Shown piece after piece: positions 1-6,158 of a stretch of 31,735 nucleotides of DNA; position 1 is the stretch's first letter; every line of letters begins with the position of its first letter. The notes beneath the pieces were generated by a model. It was given only the letters and a program-made list of their open reading frames with translations. It was not told where the DNA came from and made no database searches. Source of the stretch: Dehalococcoidia bacterium. GTDB lineage: Bacteria; Chloroflexota; Dehalococcoidia; GIF9; AB-539-J10. The DNA is taken from NCBI GenBank assembly GCA_030612165.1, contig JAUWOK010000001.1:1-31735 (forward strand), in the 5' to 3' direction. The position numbers and the translations under genes are program-made.

Positions 1-734
1 AGCCGGTCTAAGTTCTGGGAAGATATAAAGACGTAGGCGAGACTACTTTGAGACTGGAAAAGACCAAACAGTGTCTCTTCAACCGCATCCTCATCCGGGT
101 ACAGGCCTTCGTCTCTACCCATCATAGAGCCTTCCATCAGCAGATAGTCTATATTCGGTGGTGGGTTCTTGTTCAGCCTGTCGAGGAGCACAGCTTTTCG
201 CCCGTGCCCCCTGAAATCCCCTGTATAGAATATGCGCTGGCCATCGGCTTCGATGAGAAAGGCCACCGCATCGGGCGCAGAGTGATCCATAAGATAGGGA
301 GTGATTGTGAATTCTCCGATCTGGAACGGCTTCCACATTGTGACGGTCCTGATGTTCTCAAGCCTGACATTGGTGTCCAGAAAGATGTTTGATACCTCCA
401 CCAGGCTCTTGGTTCCGGGACTCATGAAAAGAGGAATCTGGGGATTCACGAATCTGAACAGACCGTAATGGTCAATATGGGCATGAGACAGTAAGACTGC
501 AGCAATAATGGGGCTCTCGTTTGCATACAGACCAGTGATGGCAGGAAGAACTCCATTCGAAATAAGTTCTTGTTGAGTAAGATTCAGGTGTTCATCCCAC
601 TTGAAGGGAGACCTATCTGGATTTACCAGCGGCATCCCAAAATCAAGGATTGCGCGGGTTTGGCCGGAATCGGACACCAGTTCGACACAGCTACCGCCGA
701 TCTCGTGAGTGCCGTGGTGTATAGTCAGTCTCAC
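1..734 (-). CDS. MBL-fold metallohydrolase, RNase J-like (3' end beyond window)
   Basis: The product looks like a metallo-beta-lactamase-fold hydrolase of the RNase J / beta-CASP type, which usually cleaves RNA phosphodiester bonds with two zinc ions. I see an N-terminal HEIGGSCVEL segment, the zinc motif SHAHIDH near residue 73, a further histidine in YLMDHSAPD, and the IFYTGDFRGHGR strand that normally carries the bridging aspartate. The frame stays open to the window edge, so the C-terminus is missing and I cannot say whether a beta-CASP or KH-like domain follows. I chose the GTG at 734 because GGGGAAG lies just upstream and the next ATG (635) would remove the conserved N-terminus. The start directly abuts the stop of a doubtful small reading frame. 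The fold is clear, but the exact substrate is not. Confidence 0.85.
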   Translation of the reverse strand, partial: MRLTIHHGTHEIGGSCVELVSDSGQTRAILDFGMPLVNPDRSPFKWDEHLNLTQQELISNGVLPAITGLYANESPIIAAVLLSHAHIDHYGLFRFVNPQIPLFMSPGTKSLVEVSNIFLDTNVRLENIRTVTMWKPFQIGEFTITPYLMDHSAPDAVAFLIEADGQRIFYTGDFRGHGRKAVLLDRLNKNPPPNIDYLLMEGSMMGRDEGLYPDEDAVEETLFGLFQSQSSLAYVFISSQNLDR

Positions 735-845
735 CTACGCTTCCCCTTCATGAGTATTCCCAGAGGCTGTGGTCATTCTATCAGGAATAATAATTATTGT
801 GTCGCATTTGCCGAATAAGTCGGCCAGGTTAAGAATAGAAGCCAT
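735..845 (-). CDS. Doubtful 36-residue ORF or gene remnant upstream of the MBL gene
   Basis: This short frame (MASILNLADL through THEGEA) ends in a TAG that directly abuts the GTG start of the metallohydrolase, in the same phase. AAGGG lies four bases before its ATG. The frame stays open upstream, past the tRNA promoter and into the antisense of the tRNA-Thr gene, but it has no ATG, GTG or TTG there. It could be a small translationally coupled leader peptide, or the tail of a gene whose front was lost when the tRNA cluster took its present position. I recognise no family, and chance is also possible. Confidence 0.25.
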   Translation of the reverse strand: MASILNLADLFGKCDTIIIIPDRMTTASGNTHEGEA

Positions 846-921
846 GGTGCCCTTGTCAGGACAGCGAATGGCCGTTAGGTCGACAATTAGTTCTTCTGTG
901 CTGTTTAATGAGTACGGCTGT

Positions 922-950
922 TTGACTTTTATCTTGTTCTTCTCTATACT
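922..950 (+). promoter_or_regulatory. Promoter of the tRNA/tuf cluster
   Basis: TTGACT (922-927) and TATACT (945-950) are separated by exactly 17 bases and match the housekeeping sigma-70 consensus closely. Transcription would start near 957, eight bases before the first tRNA. It probably drives the three tRNAs and may read on into tuf, because I see no terminator in between. Confidence 0.7.
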
Positions 951-964
951 GCTCGTTTGGAAAT

Positions 965-1037
965 GCCCGGGTGGCGCAATGGCAGCGCAACCGATTTGTA
1001 ATCGGTAGGTTAGTGGGTTCGAATCCCCTCTCGGGCT
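965..1037 (+). tRNA. tRNA-Thr (anticodon TGT)
   Basis: The acceptor arms GCCCGGG (965-971) and CTCGGGC (1030-1036) pair, with one G-T pair. The anticodon stem ACCGA/TCGGT closes a seven-base loop TTTGTAA with anticodon TGT, which reads ACA. The T-loop is TTCGAAT, and the T-stem carries one T-C mismatch. CCA is not encoded, so it must be added after transcription. Confidence 0.96.
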
Positions 1038-1098
1038 GTGTTTGTGATTGATGGCGAGTGTGAAACTTCATCGTTTTTGTGATAGGCTATAACGCGGC

Positions 1099-1184
1099 GG
1101 AGGGGTGCCGGAGTGGTTAATCGGAGCAGACTGTAAATCTGCCGCCTTTGGGCTGCGTAGGTTCGAATCCTACCCCCTCCACCA
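1099..1184 (+). tRNA. tRNA-Tyr (anticodon GTA)
   Basis: This is a class II tRNA with a long variable arm. The acceptor GGAGGGG pairs with CCCCTCC, and the anticodon loop CTGTAAA carries GTA. The T-loop is TTCGAAT. The 3' CCA is encoded here (1182-1184), unlike in the two flanking tRNA-Thr genes. The spacer of 61 bases after the first tRNA shows no clear terminator. Confidence 0.96.
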
Positions 1185-1199
1185 GATGTGGTATAATGT

Positions 1200-1272
1200 G
1201 CCCGCATAGCTCAGTTGGCAGAGCACGTTCTTGGTAAGAACGGGGTCACCAGTTCGAATCTGGTTGTGGGCT
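1200..1272 (+). tRNA. tRNA-Thr (anticodon GGT)
   Basis: The acceptor GCCCGCA pairs with TGTGGGC through one G-T pair. The anticodon stem CGTTC/GAACG closes the loop TTGGTAA with anticodon GGT, which reads ACC and ACT. The T-stem ACCAG/CTGGT is perfect, and CCA is not encoded. It lies 63 bases before tuf, echoing the tRNA-Thr next to tufB in enterobacteria. Confidence 0.96.
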
Positions 1273-1334
1273 TTTGTTGGTAAAAGTCGACAATTAAATA
1301 TAAAATAAGAAGGTTGTGCAAGGAGGTTCTAGAA

Positions 1335-2534
1335 ATGGCCAAGGAAGTTTATGTTCGTTCTAAGCCGCATCTCAACGTGGGCACCATAGGGCATGTGGAT
1401 CATGGTAAGACTACCCTTACTTCGGCGATGACGAGAGTGCTGTCTACTGTAGGAGCCGCTAATTATCGTTCTTTTGATTCTATAGATAACGCGCCTGAAG
1501 AGAAGGCCAGGGGCGTAACGATCCAGATTGCTCATATCGAATATGAAACCGAGAAGCGTCACTACGCTCATGTAGATTGCCCCGGGCATGCTGACTATAT
1601 CAAGAATATGATCACAGGGGCGGCTCAGATGGATGGGGCGATACTGGTTGTTGCCGCTGATGACGGCCCTATGCCGCAAACACGGGAACATATCCTCCTG
1701 GCCAGGCAGGTAGAGGTTCCTTATTTGATAGTTGCCCTGAACAAGATAGACATGATGGAGGATGAGGAATTGCTGGATCTAGTGGAGATGGAAGTGCGGG
1801 AACTGCTGACCTCATATGGTTTCCCGGGCGACGATACTCCCATTGTGCGATTAAGTGCTTTTAAGGCCATGGAGTGTGGGTGTGGCAAGCGGGATTGCCA
1901 GTGGTGCGGCAAAGTATGGGATTTGCTTGATGCGGTAGATAGTTATATCCCTGTGCCGGACCGACCCAGGGATAAGCCATTTTTAATGCCTGTCGAAGAT
2001 GTTTTTAGCATTAAGGGTCGTGGCACTGTAGTTACTGGTAGGGTAGAGAGCGGCACGGTTAAAGTTGGCAACGAAATCGAAATAGTGGGTATTAAAGATA
2101 CGAGAAAGACCGTGGTTACGGGTGTAGAAATGTTCCATAAATCTATGGAGACGGCGGAGGCGGGAGACGCTGTCGGGTGTTTGCTCAGGGGAGTAGAAAA
2201 GGATGATGTGGAGAGGGGGCAGGTACTGGCTGCTCCGAGCACGATAAAAGCGCATAAGGAAGCAGAGGTGGAAGTTTACATTTTGAAGAAGGAGGAGGGA
2301 GGCAGGCATACGCCTTTCTTCGATGGATACAAACCTCAGTTTTTTATCAGGACGATGGATATAACAGGCGTGATACATCTTCCCGAGGGAGTAGAGATGG
2401 CTATGCCTGGCGACCAGTTAGTCAAAATGAAAATAGAGACTATTTACCCTGTCCCGATGGAGGCTGGCTTGCGTTTTGCTGTTAGAGAGGGAGGCAAGAC
2501 GGTTGGTGCGGGTGTAATTACTAAAGTTTTGTAA
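1335..2534 (+). CDS. tuf: Translation elongation factor Tu
   Basis: EF-Tu is the GTPase that brings aminoacyl-tRNA to the ribosomal A site. The G domain has GHVDHGKT (residues 19-26), DCPGH (81-85) and NKID (136-139), and domains 2 and 3 follow to the GAGVITKVL end. I chose ATG 1335 (399 residues, normal length) because AAGGAGG lies eight bases upstream; an upstream ATG at 1314 falls before that ribosome-binding site and adds seven atypical residues. An unusual feature is a cysteine-rich insert at residues 181-191 (CGCGKRDCQWC) near the end of the G domain, absent from E. coli EF-Tu. A weak promoter (TTGGTA, 16 bases, TATAAA at 1299) may add to read-through from the tRNAs. The gene opens a run through rpmG, secE, nusG and the stalk-protein genes. 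Confidence 0.98.
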   Translation: MAKEVYVRSKPHLNVGTIGHVDHGKTTLTSAMTRVLSTVGAANYRSFDSIDNAPEEKARGVTIQIAHIEYETEKRHYAHVDCPGHADYIKNMITGAAQMDGAILVVAADDGPMPQTREHILLARQVEVPYLIVALNKIDMMEDEELLDLVEMEVRELLTSYGFPGDDTPIVRLSAFKAMECGCGKRDCQWCGKVWDLLDAVDSYIPVPDRPRDKPFLMPVEDVFSIKGRGTVVTGRVESGTVKVGNEIEIVGIKDTRKTVVTGVEMFHKSMETAEAGDAVGCLLRGVEKDDVERGQVLAAPSTIKAHKEAEVEVYILKKEEGGRHTPFFDGYKPQFFIRTMDITGVIHLPEGVEMAMPGDQLVKMKIETIYPVPMEAGLRFAVREGGKTVGAGVITKVL

Positions 2535-2552
2535 GAAAGATACGGCATAGAT

Positions 2553-2723
2553 ATGGCGAAGAAAAAAGGCGAATTGCGCCCGGTTATACAGCTTGCGTGT
2601 ACTCAGTGTCAGGAGAGGACTTATACCACGACCAAGAATATCAGAAATGATCCTCAACGGCTGGAAATGAAGAAGTTTTGTCCCAGGTGTCGTGCATTCA
2701 TCGTTCACCGGGAAGTTAAGTAA
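2553..2723 (+). CDS. rpmG: Ribosomal protein bL33
   Basis: This 56-residue protein belongs to the large ribosomal subunit. It starts MAKKKGELRP and has two CxxC pairs (CTQC and CPRC), the zinc-binding form of bL33, with the usual TTTKNIRNDPQRLEMKKFC core. It begins 18 bases after tuf and ends two bases before secE. The order rpmG-secE-nusG is widespread in bacteria, although a tRNA-Trp gene often sits between rpmG and secE and is missing here. Confidence 0.95.
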   Translation: MAKKKGELRPVIQLACTQCQERTYTTTKNIRNDPQRLEMKKFCPRCRAFIVHREVK

Positions 2724-2725
2724 TC

Positions 2726-2971
2726 ATGGCAGCTGGAACGCGGAAAGCTAAAGGTACTGGTCAGGTGCTTCAAGTTAAAAAGAGCAGGTTTGCGGGGGCT
2801 AAGGAAGTTGTGGCTGAGCTTAAAAAGGCATATTGGCCGACAAAGCAGGAGGCTCTACGATTAAGTGTCCTTGTGCTTGTTATCTGCGTTATTATTGGAG
2901 TTATCTTGGGCCTGTTTGATTGGGGATTTTCCGAGCTAATAACGAACGTGTTCTTAGGCGTGGGCAACTGA
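2726..2971 (+). CDS. secE: Preprotein translocase subunit SecE
   Basis: SecE clamps the SecY channel in the cytoplasmic membrane. The 81-residue protein has a basic N-terminus, the conserved amphipathic segment KEVVAELKKAYWPTKQEA (about 26-43), and one transmembrane helix (about 46-65), which is the short single-span form. It starts two bases after the rpmG stop and ends one base before nusG, so the three are almost certainly co-translated. secA lies elsewhere in this window (21271). Confidence 0.95.
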   Translation: MAAGTRKAKGTGQVLQVKKSRFAGAKEVVAELKKAYWPTKQEALRLSVLVLVICVIIGVILGLFDWGFSELITNVFLGVGN

Positions 2972-2972
2972 G

Positions 2973-3503
2973 ATGGTTGATAAAAACAAGTGGTATTTAC
3001 TATACACTTCGTCAGGAGCCGAAGAGAGGGCGCGGAGAAATCTTGAGCAGCGTGTCAAATATATGGACGCTGGCGACAAGATCTTCCGTGTGGTTTTGCC
3101 CTCGGCGAAGGAGATTGAAATCAAGAATGGCAAGCGCCATATTATGGATAGGAAGGCTTTTCCCGGTTATATTATGGTACAGATGGCTCTTGATGAGCAG
3201 AGTATAGAGATGGTGCGTACTACACCTGGTGTTGCCGGCTTTGTTAGCAGAGGGTCCCAACCAGTGCCGTTGAGTGACAAAGAAGTGAGCACTATTTTAC
3301 AGAGGATGGAAGAGGTGCCCACAGAGATAAAGGTGACTTTCAAGAAAGGGGAAAGTATTCGTGTTGTTAGTGGACCGTTTGTCGATTTTATTGGCAAAGT
3401 CGATGATATTAATCTGGATAAGGGGAAGGTGACGGTTTTGCTGTCGCTTTTTGGCAGGGAAACCTCGGTAGAATTGGATCTTTCGGGAGCGGAAAAGATA
3501 TAA
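2973..3503 (+). CDS. nusG: Transcription termination/antitermination factor NusG
   Basis: NusG binds RNA polymerase, suppresses pausing, and links it to Rho or the ribosome. The 176 residues show the NGN domain (KWYLLYTSSGAEERARRNL, then FPGYIMVQM) and a C-terminal KOW domain with GPFVDFIGKVDDIN. The length is normal. The gene starts one base after the secE stop and ends one base before rplK. NusG also takes part in rRNA antitermination, which fits the boxA-like element before the 16S gene at 31249. Confidence 0.97.
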   Translation: MVDKNKWYLLYTSSGAEERARRNLEQRVKYMDAGDKIFRVVLPSAKEIEIKNGKRHIMDRKAFPGYIMVQMALDEQSIEMVRTTPGVAGFVSRGSQPVPLSDKEVSTILQRMEEVPTEIKVTFKKGESIRVVSGPFVDFIGKVDDINLDKGKVTVLLSLFGRETSVELDLSGAEKI

Positions 3504-3504
3504 A

Positions 3505-3927
3505 ATGGCGAAGAAAATTAAGACAGTAATTAAGTTGCAGATTTCTGCAGGAAAGGCGACACCGGCTCCTCCGGTGGGGCCAGCATTGGGTCAACATGGT
3601 GTTAACATCATGGTTTTTTGCAAAGAATATAATGAGCGTACTGCTTCTCAGGAAGGCTATATCGTTCCTGTGGAGATTACTGTTTATGCGGATCGGTCTT
3701 TTACTTTTATAACTAAGGCGCCACCAGCTTCTGATTTGCTACGTCGCGCCCTGGGGGTGGAGAAGGGAAGTAGTAGGCCGGGAGTGGAAATAATAGGCTC
3801 ATTGAGCAGAGATAAAATTCAGGAGGTGGCTCAAATCAAGATGAAGGATCTCAATGCTACTGACCTAAATAGTGCAGTGAAGATTATTGAAGGTACAGCT
3901 CGTGGCATGGGGATTAAGGTGGAATAA
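3505..3927 (+). CDS. rplK: Ribosomal protein uL11
   Basis: uL11 lies at the base of the ribosomal stalk in the GTPase-associated centre and binds 23S rRNA. The 140 residues carry the proline-rich N-terminal hinge (TPAPPVGPALGQHGVNIM) and the conserved C-terminal rRNA-binding domain, including MKDLNATDLNSA and EGTARGMGI. The stop is followed directly by the rplA ATG, so the two are probably coupled. Length and sequence are ordinary. Confidence 0.98.
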   Translation: MAKKIKTVIKLQISAGKATPAPPVGPALGQHGVNIMVFCKEYNERTASQEGYIVPVEITVYADRSFTFITKAPPASDLLRRALGVEKGSSRPGVEIIGSLSRDKIQEVAQIKMKDLNATDLNSAVKIIEGTARGMGIKVE

Positions 3928-4638
3928 ATGGCGAAACAAGGGAAGAAATATCAGGAAGCCAGCAAGTTAGTAGATAGGTTGAAGCTTTATTCTCCTGCGG
4001 AGGCTGTTACTCTGGCTAAGAAAGCCTCTTATGCTGATTTTGATGAGACCGTAGAGCTTCATTTGAAAATGGGAGTGAACCCACGAAGTGCCGATCAATT
4101 GGTGCGGGGTGTGGCGGTGTTGCCTCATGGCCTGGGCAAGAAAATACGGGTACTGGTATTTACACAGGGTGAGGGAGTGAGATTGGCTGAAGAGGCAGAG
4201 GCTGACCATGTTGGCGCGGACGATCTTGTAAAGAAAATTGAGGAGGGGTGGCTTGACTTTGATGTGTCGGTAGCTACTCCTGATATGATGCCCAAGGTAG
4301 CAAAGCTGGGGCGTATTTTGGGAAGAAAAGGGCTCATGCCCAATCCTAAGTCAGGGACGGGGGTGGCGGTCCAGGATTTGCCCCGGGCAATCAACGAAGT
4401 TCGCCAGGGTAGAGTAGAATTCCGATTGGACAGAACTGCCGTTATCCACGTGCCGATAGGCAAGATCAGTTTTGAAGAAGACAAGCTTCTGGAAAATCTA
4501 TCGGCACTGGTAGAGGCTATAGTGAAGGCTAAGCCCAGCGGGGCCAAGGGGCAATATATAAAAAGCGTAGCTTTGGCCAGTACGATGGGGGTAGGATTCA
4601 AGCTGGATGTTAAGCTGGCTATGGATTTGTTTGCTTAG
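3928..4638 (+). CDS. rplA: Ribosomal protein uL1
   Basis: uL1 forms the mobile L1 stalk that guides deacylated tRNA out of the E site. The 236-residue protein has the family's usual length and motifs: KYQEASKLVDR at the front, GLMPNPKSGT in the middle, and SVALASTMGVG near the end. In many bacteria uL1 also represses its own rplK-rplA message. The next gene is separated by a 173-base leader that holds regulatory structure. Confidence 0.98.
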   Translation: MAKQGKKYQEASKLVDRLKLYSPAEAVTLAKKASYADFDETVELHLKMGVNPRSADQLVRGVAVLPHGLGKKIRVLVFTQGEGVRLAEEAEADHVGADDLVKKIEEGWLDFDVSVATPDMMPKVAKLGRILGRKGLMPNPKSGTGVAVQDLPRAINEVRQGRVEFRLDRTAVIHVPIGKISFEEDKLLENLSALVEAIVKAKPSGAKGQYIKSVALASTMGVGFKLDVKLAMDLFA

Positions 4639-4658
4639 CGGGTATACACTGAAAGGTA

Positions 4659-4811
4659 TATAATATTCATTAATATATAGAGTGTCGATGATGGCAAGTA
4701 TCCTGATAAGGGATTTAAAGTGTGTGCTTGCTGAGACGCGAGGGGCGATTAGTGGTAATGATCCCTGTGTCTCATGGGCGCGGGGATTATTGTTTTTATA
4801 AGGAAGGGCAA
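4659..4811 (+). promoter_or_regulatory. L10-type ribosomal protein leader of rplJ-rplL, with possible promoter
   Basis: A TATAAT (4659-4664) without a good -35 box may start a separate transcript near 4671. The leader can fold into GCAAG/CTTGC (4693-4697 with 4727-4731) around a small ATCC/GGAT stem, then a long stem made of TGAGAC/GTCTCA (4732-4737 with 4769-4774) and AGGG/CCCT (4741-4744 with 4763-4766). That second stem excludes the terminator-like hairpin at 4761-4787. In Gram-positive bacteria the L10(L12)4 complex binds such leaders and controls the operon by attenuation. The layout here fits that scheme, but binding is inferred. Confidence 0.6.
4761..4800 (+). terminator. Attenuator hairpin in the rplJ leader
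   Basis: Positions 4761-4771 can pair with 4777-4787, beginning with ATCCCTG against CGGGGAT and continuing with wobble pairs to a five-base loop. The T-rich run TATTGTTTTTAT follows. Its 5' arm overlaps the competing upstream stem, so it looks like a conditional terminator twelve bases before the rplJ ribosome-binding site. Confidence 0.55.
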
Positions 4812-5336
4812 ATGTTAAGAGAGCAGAAAGTGAAGATGGTAGACAAGCTGGCGGATAAGTTATCTCGTAGTACGATAGTTATCAGCACGAGCTATCAAGG
4901 TGTGATGGCAAAAGATATGGTGGGCTTGCGTAGAACCCTCACCAGAGAAGGAATTGATTATTGCGTGGTGAAAAACACTTTGACTCGTCTGGCGGCCGAT
5001 AGAGTCGGCAAGAAGGATGTTATGAATATCGTTGAAGGGCCGGTAGCCCTGGCTTTTGCTTATGACGACGTGATTCAGCCAGCTAAAGTTTTGAGCAAAT
5101 ATATCAAAGCCGCTTCCCTGAACATGAGGATTGGAGGGGCGTTGATGGGAGACAGGTTGCTTGGTGCCGATGAGGTTATTGGGCTGGCAGCCTTGCCTTC
5201 TAAAGAAGTTCTTGTTTCTCAATTGTTGCAGCAGTTGCAGGTACCCATAACAGGATTACATAATGTTCTAAGCTCTCCGTTGCGAGGGCTGTTAAATGTG
5301 TTACAGGCCAAAATACAGAAAGATTTAATAAACTAA
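4812..5336 (+). CDS. rplJ: Ribosomal protein uL10
   Basis: uL10 anchors the L7/L12 dimers to the ribosomal stalk. The 174 residues show the N-terminal rRNA-binding domain (MLREQKVKMVDKLADKL, then YCVVKNTLTRLA and EGPVALAFAYDD) and a C-terminal helix for L12 binding (LLNVLQAKIQ). I chose ATG 4812 because AAGGAAGGG lies just upstream and the family starts at this point; an in-frame ATG at 4722 would add 30 residues that overlap the leader structures. It is followed ten bases later by rplL. Expression is probably set by the attenuator upstream. Confidence 0.96.
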   Translation: MLREQKVKMVDKLADKLSRSTIVISTSYQGVMAKDMVGLRRTLTREGIDYCVVKNTLTRLAADRVGKKDVMNIVEGPVALAFAYDDVIQPAKVLSKYIKAASLNMRIGGALMGDRLLGADEVIGLAALPSKEVLVSQLLQQLQVPITGLHNVLSSPLRGLLNVLQAKIQKDLIN

Positions 5337-5346
5337 GGAGGAATGG

Positions 5347-5865
5347 ATGTCACCAGAAGAGTTAGAAACGGTGGAAGAGCCTAAAGAGGAGACTCAGGAG
5401 GCTCCCAAGAAAAAAGCTAAGGAAAAAGAAGAGGAAGAAACTAAAAAGCCAGTTAAAGCGAAAAAAGAGACAGGCAAGACGATGAACAAGGAAGAGATTG
5501 TGGCAATGATTAAGGGGATGACAGTGCTGGAGTTGGCTGATCTCGTCAAAGCTCTTGAAGAAGAGTTTGGTGTTAGTGCAGCATCGGTTGCCGCCGCTCC
5601 CATGTCAGTTGCTCCTGCGGCAGAACAAGCGGCGGAGGCTTCTTCAGAGGAGCAGACGGAATTTACTGTTACTTTGAAGGAAATTGGTGAGAGTAAAATC
5701 AATGTTATTAAAGCTGTGCGTGAGGTTACATCCTTGGGATTGAAACAGGCCAAAGATCTGGTAGAGGCTGCACCTCAGGTGGTGAAGGAAAATGTTTCCA
5801 AGGAAGAAGCGACAACCGCGAAGGATAAATTACAGGCCGCAGGCGCTGTTGTAGAAATTAAGTAA
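5347..5865 (+). CDS. rplL: Ribosomal protein bL12 (L7/L12) with charged N-terminal extension
   Basis: bL12 forms the flexible stalk that recruits translational GTPases. Residues 46-172 are a normal bL12: an N-terminal dimerisation helix pair (MNKEEIVAMIKGMTVLELAD), an Ala-rich hinge, and the C-terminal factor-binding domain with GLKQAKDLVEAAP. Residues 1-45 are an added Glu/Lys-rich tail (for example KKKAKEKEEEETKK). The long form has AAGGAGG five bases before ATG 5347, whereas the internal ATG at 5482 has only a poor site, so the long form is probably the main product. The tail precedes the part that binds uL10. rpoB, which commonly follows rplL, is absent. Confidence 0.93.
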   Translation: MSPEELETVEEPKEETQEAPKKKAKEKEEEETKKPVKAKKETGKTMNKEEIVAMIKGMTVLELADLVKALEEEFGVSAASVAAAPMSVAPAAEQAAEASSEEQTEFTVTLKEIGESKINVIKAVREVTSLGLKQAKDLVEAAPQVVKENVSKEEATTAKDKLQAAGAVVEIK

Positions 5866-5883
5866 GCAAGAGAAGTAACAAAT

Positions 5884-6144
5884 ATGACGTTAGGCACTTG
5901 CCAGGTTATTTTAGGCTTGGGGTGTTTCTTCCTCATCCTGGGGGGGGTGTTTGTGTTCCATAACCGCAGGGAAAAGGGGAGGTATTACGATTCTCTGGTT
6001 TATCGCAGGGATTTGAAAGAATTTCTGACAGGGGATCCTGAGCGATCCTGGTTGAGTGCCTGGAAAATAGGAGGAGCGGTTTCCCTATTGCTGGGAGGGT
6101 TGCTGGCAATAGCCGGCGGTGTTTTATGGTTGGTTCTTTATTAA
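5884..6144 (+). CDS. Small two-helix membrane protein of unknown function
   Basis: I do not recognise this 86-residue protein. It has a transmembrane segment at about residues 5-25, then a charged middle stretch (HNRREKGRYYDSLVYRRDLKEFL) and a second transmembrane segment at about 62-85. By the positive-inside pattern the middle should face the cytoplasm. It starts 18 bases after rplL with only a weak ribosome-binding site, so it may be a low-level tail of the ribosomal operon. It ends 14 bases before the convergent end of ribD, with no clear terminator between them. Confidence 0.7.
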   Translation: MTLGTCQVILGLGCFFLILGGVFVFHNRREKGRYYDSLVYRRDLKEFLTGDPERSWLSAWKIGGAVSLLLGGLLAIAGGVLWLVLY

Positions 6145-6158
6145 GCGCCAGGTTGCTT

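Noticed and set aside
1192..1197. TATAAT just before tRNA-Thr(GGT)
   Set aside because: A start seven bases downstream would fall inside the tRNA, and no -35 box lies at the right distance. The tRNA is better served by the promoter at 922.
856..1207. Reading frames antisense to the tRNA genes
   Set aside because: They consist of tRNA complement and have no ribosome-binding site or family resemblance.
4722..4811. Thirty-residue N-terminal addition to rplJ
   Set aside because: It overlaps the leader hairpins, has no ribosome-binding site and is not part of the uL10 family; ATG 4812 is well supported.
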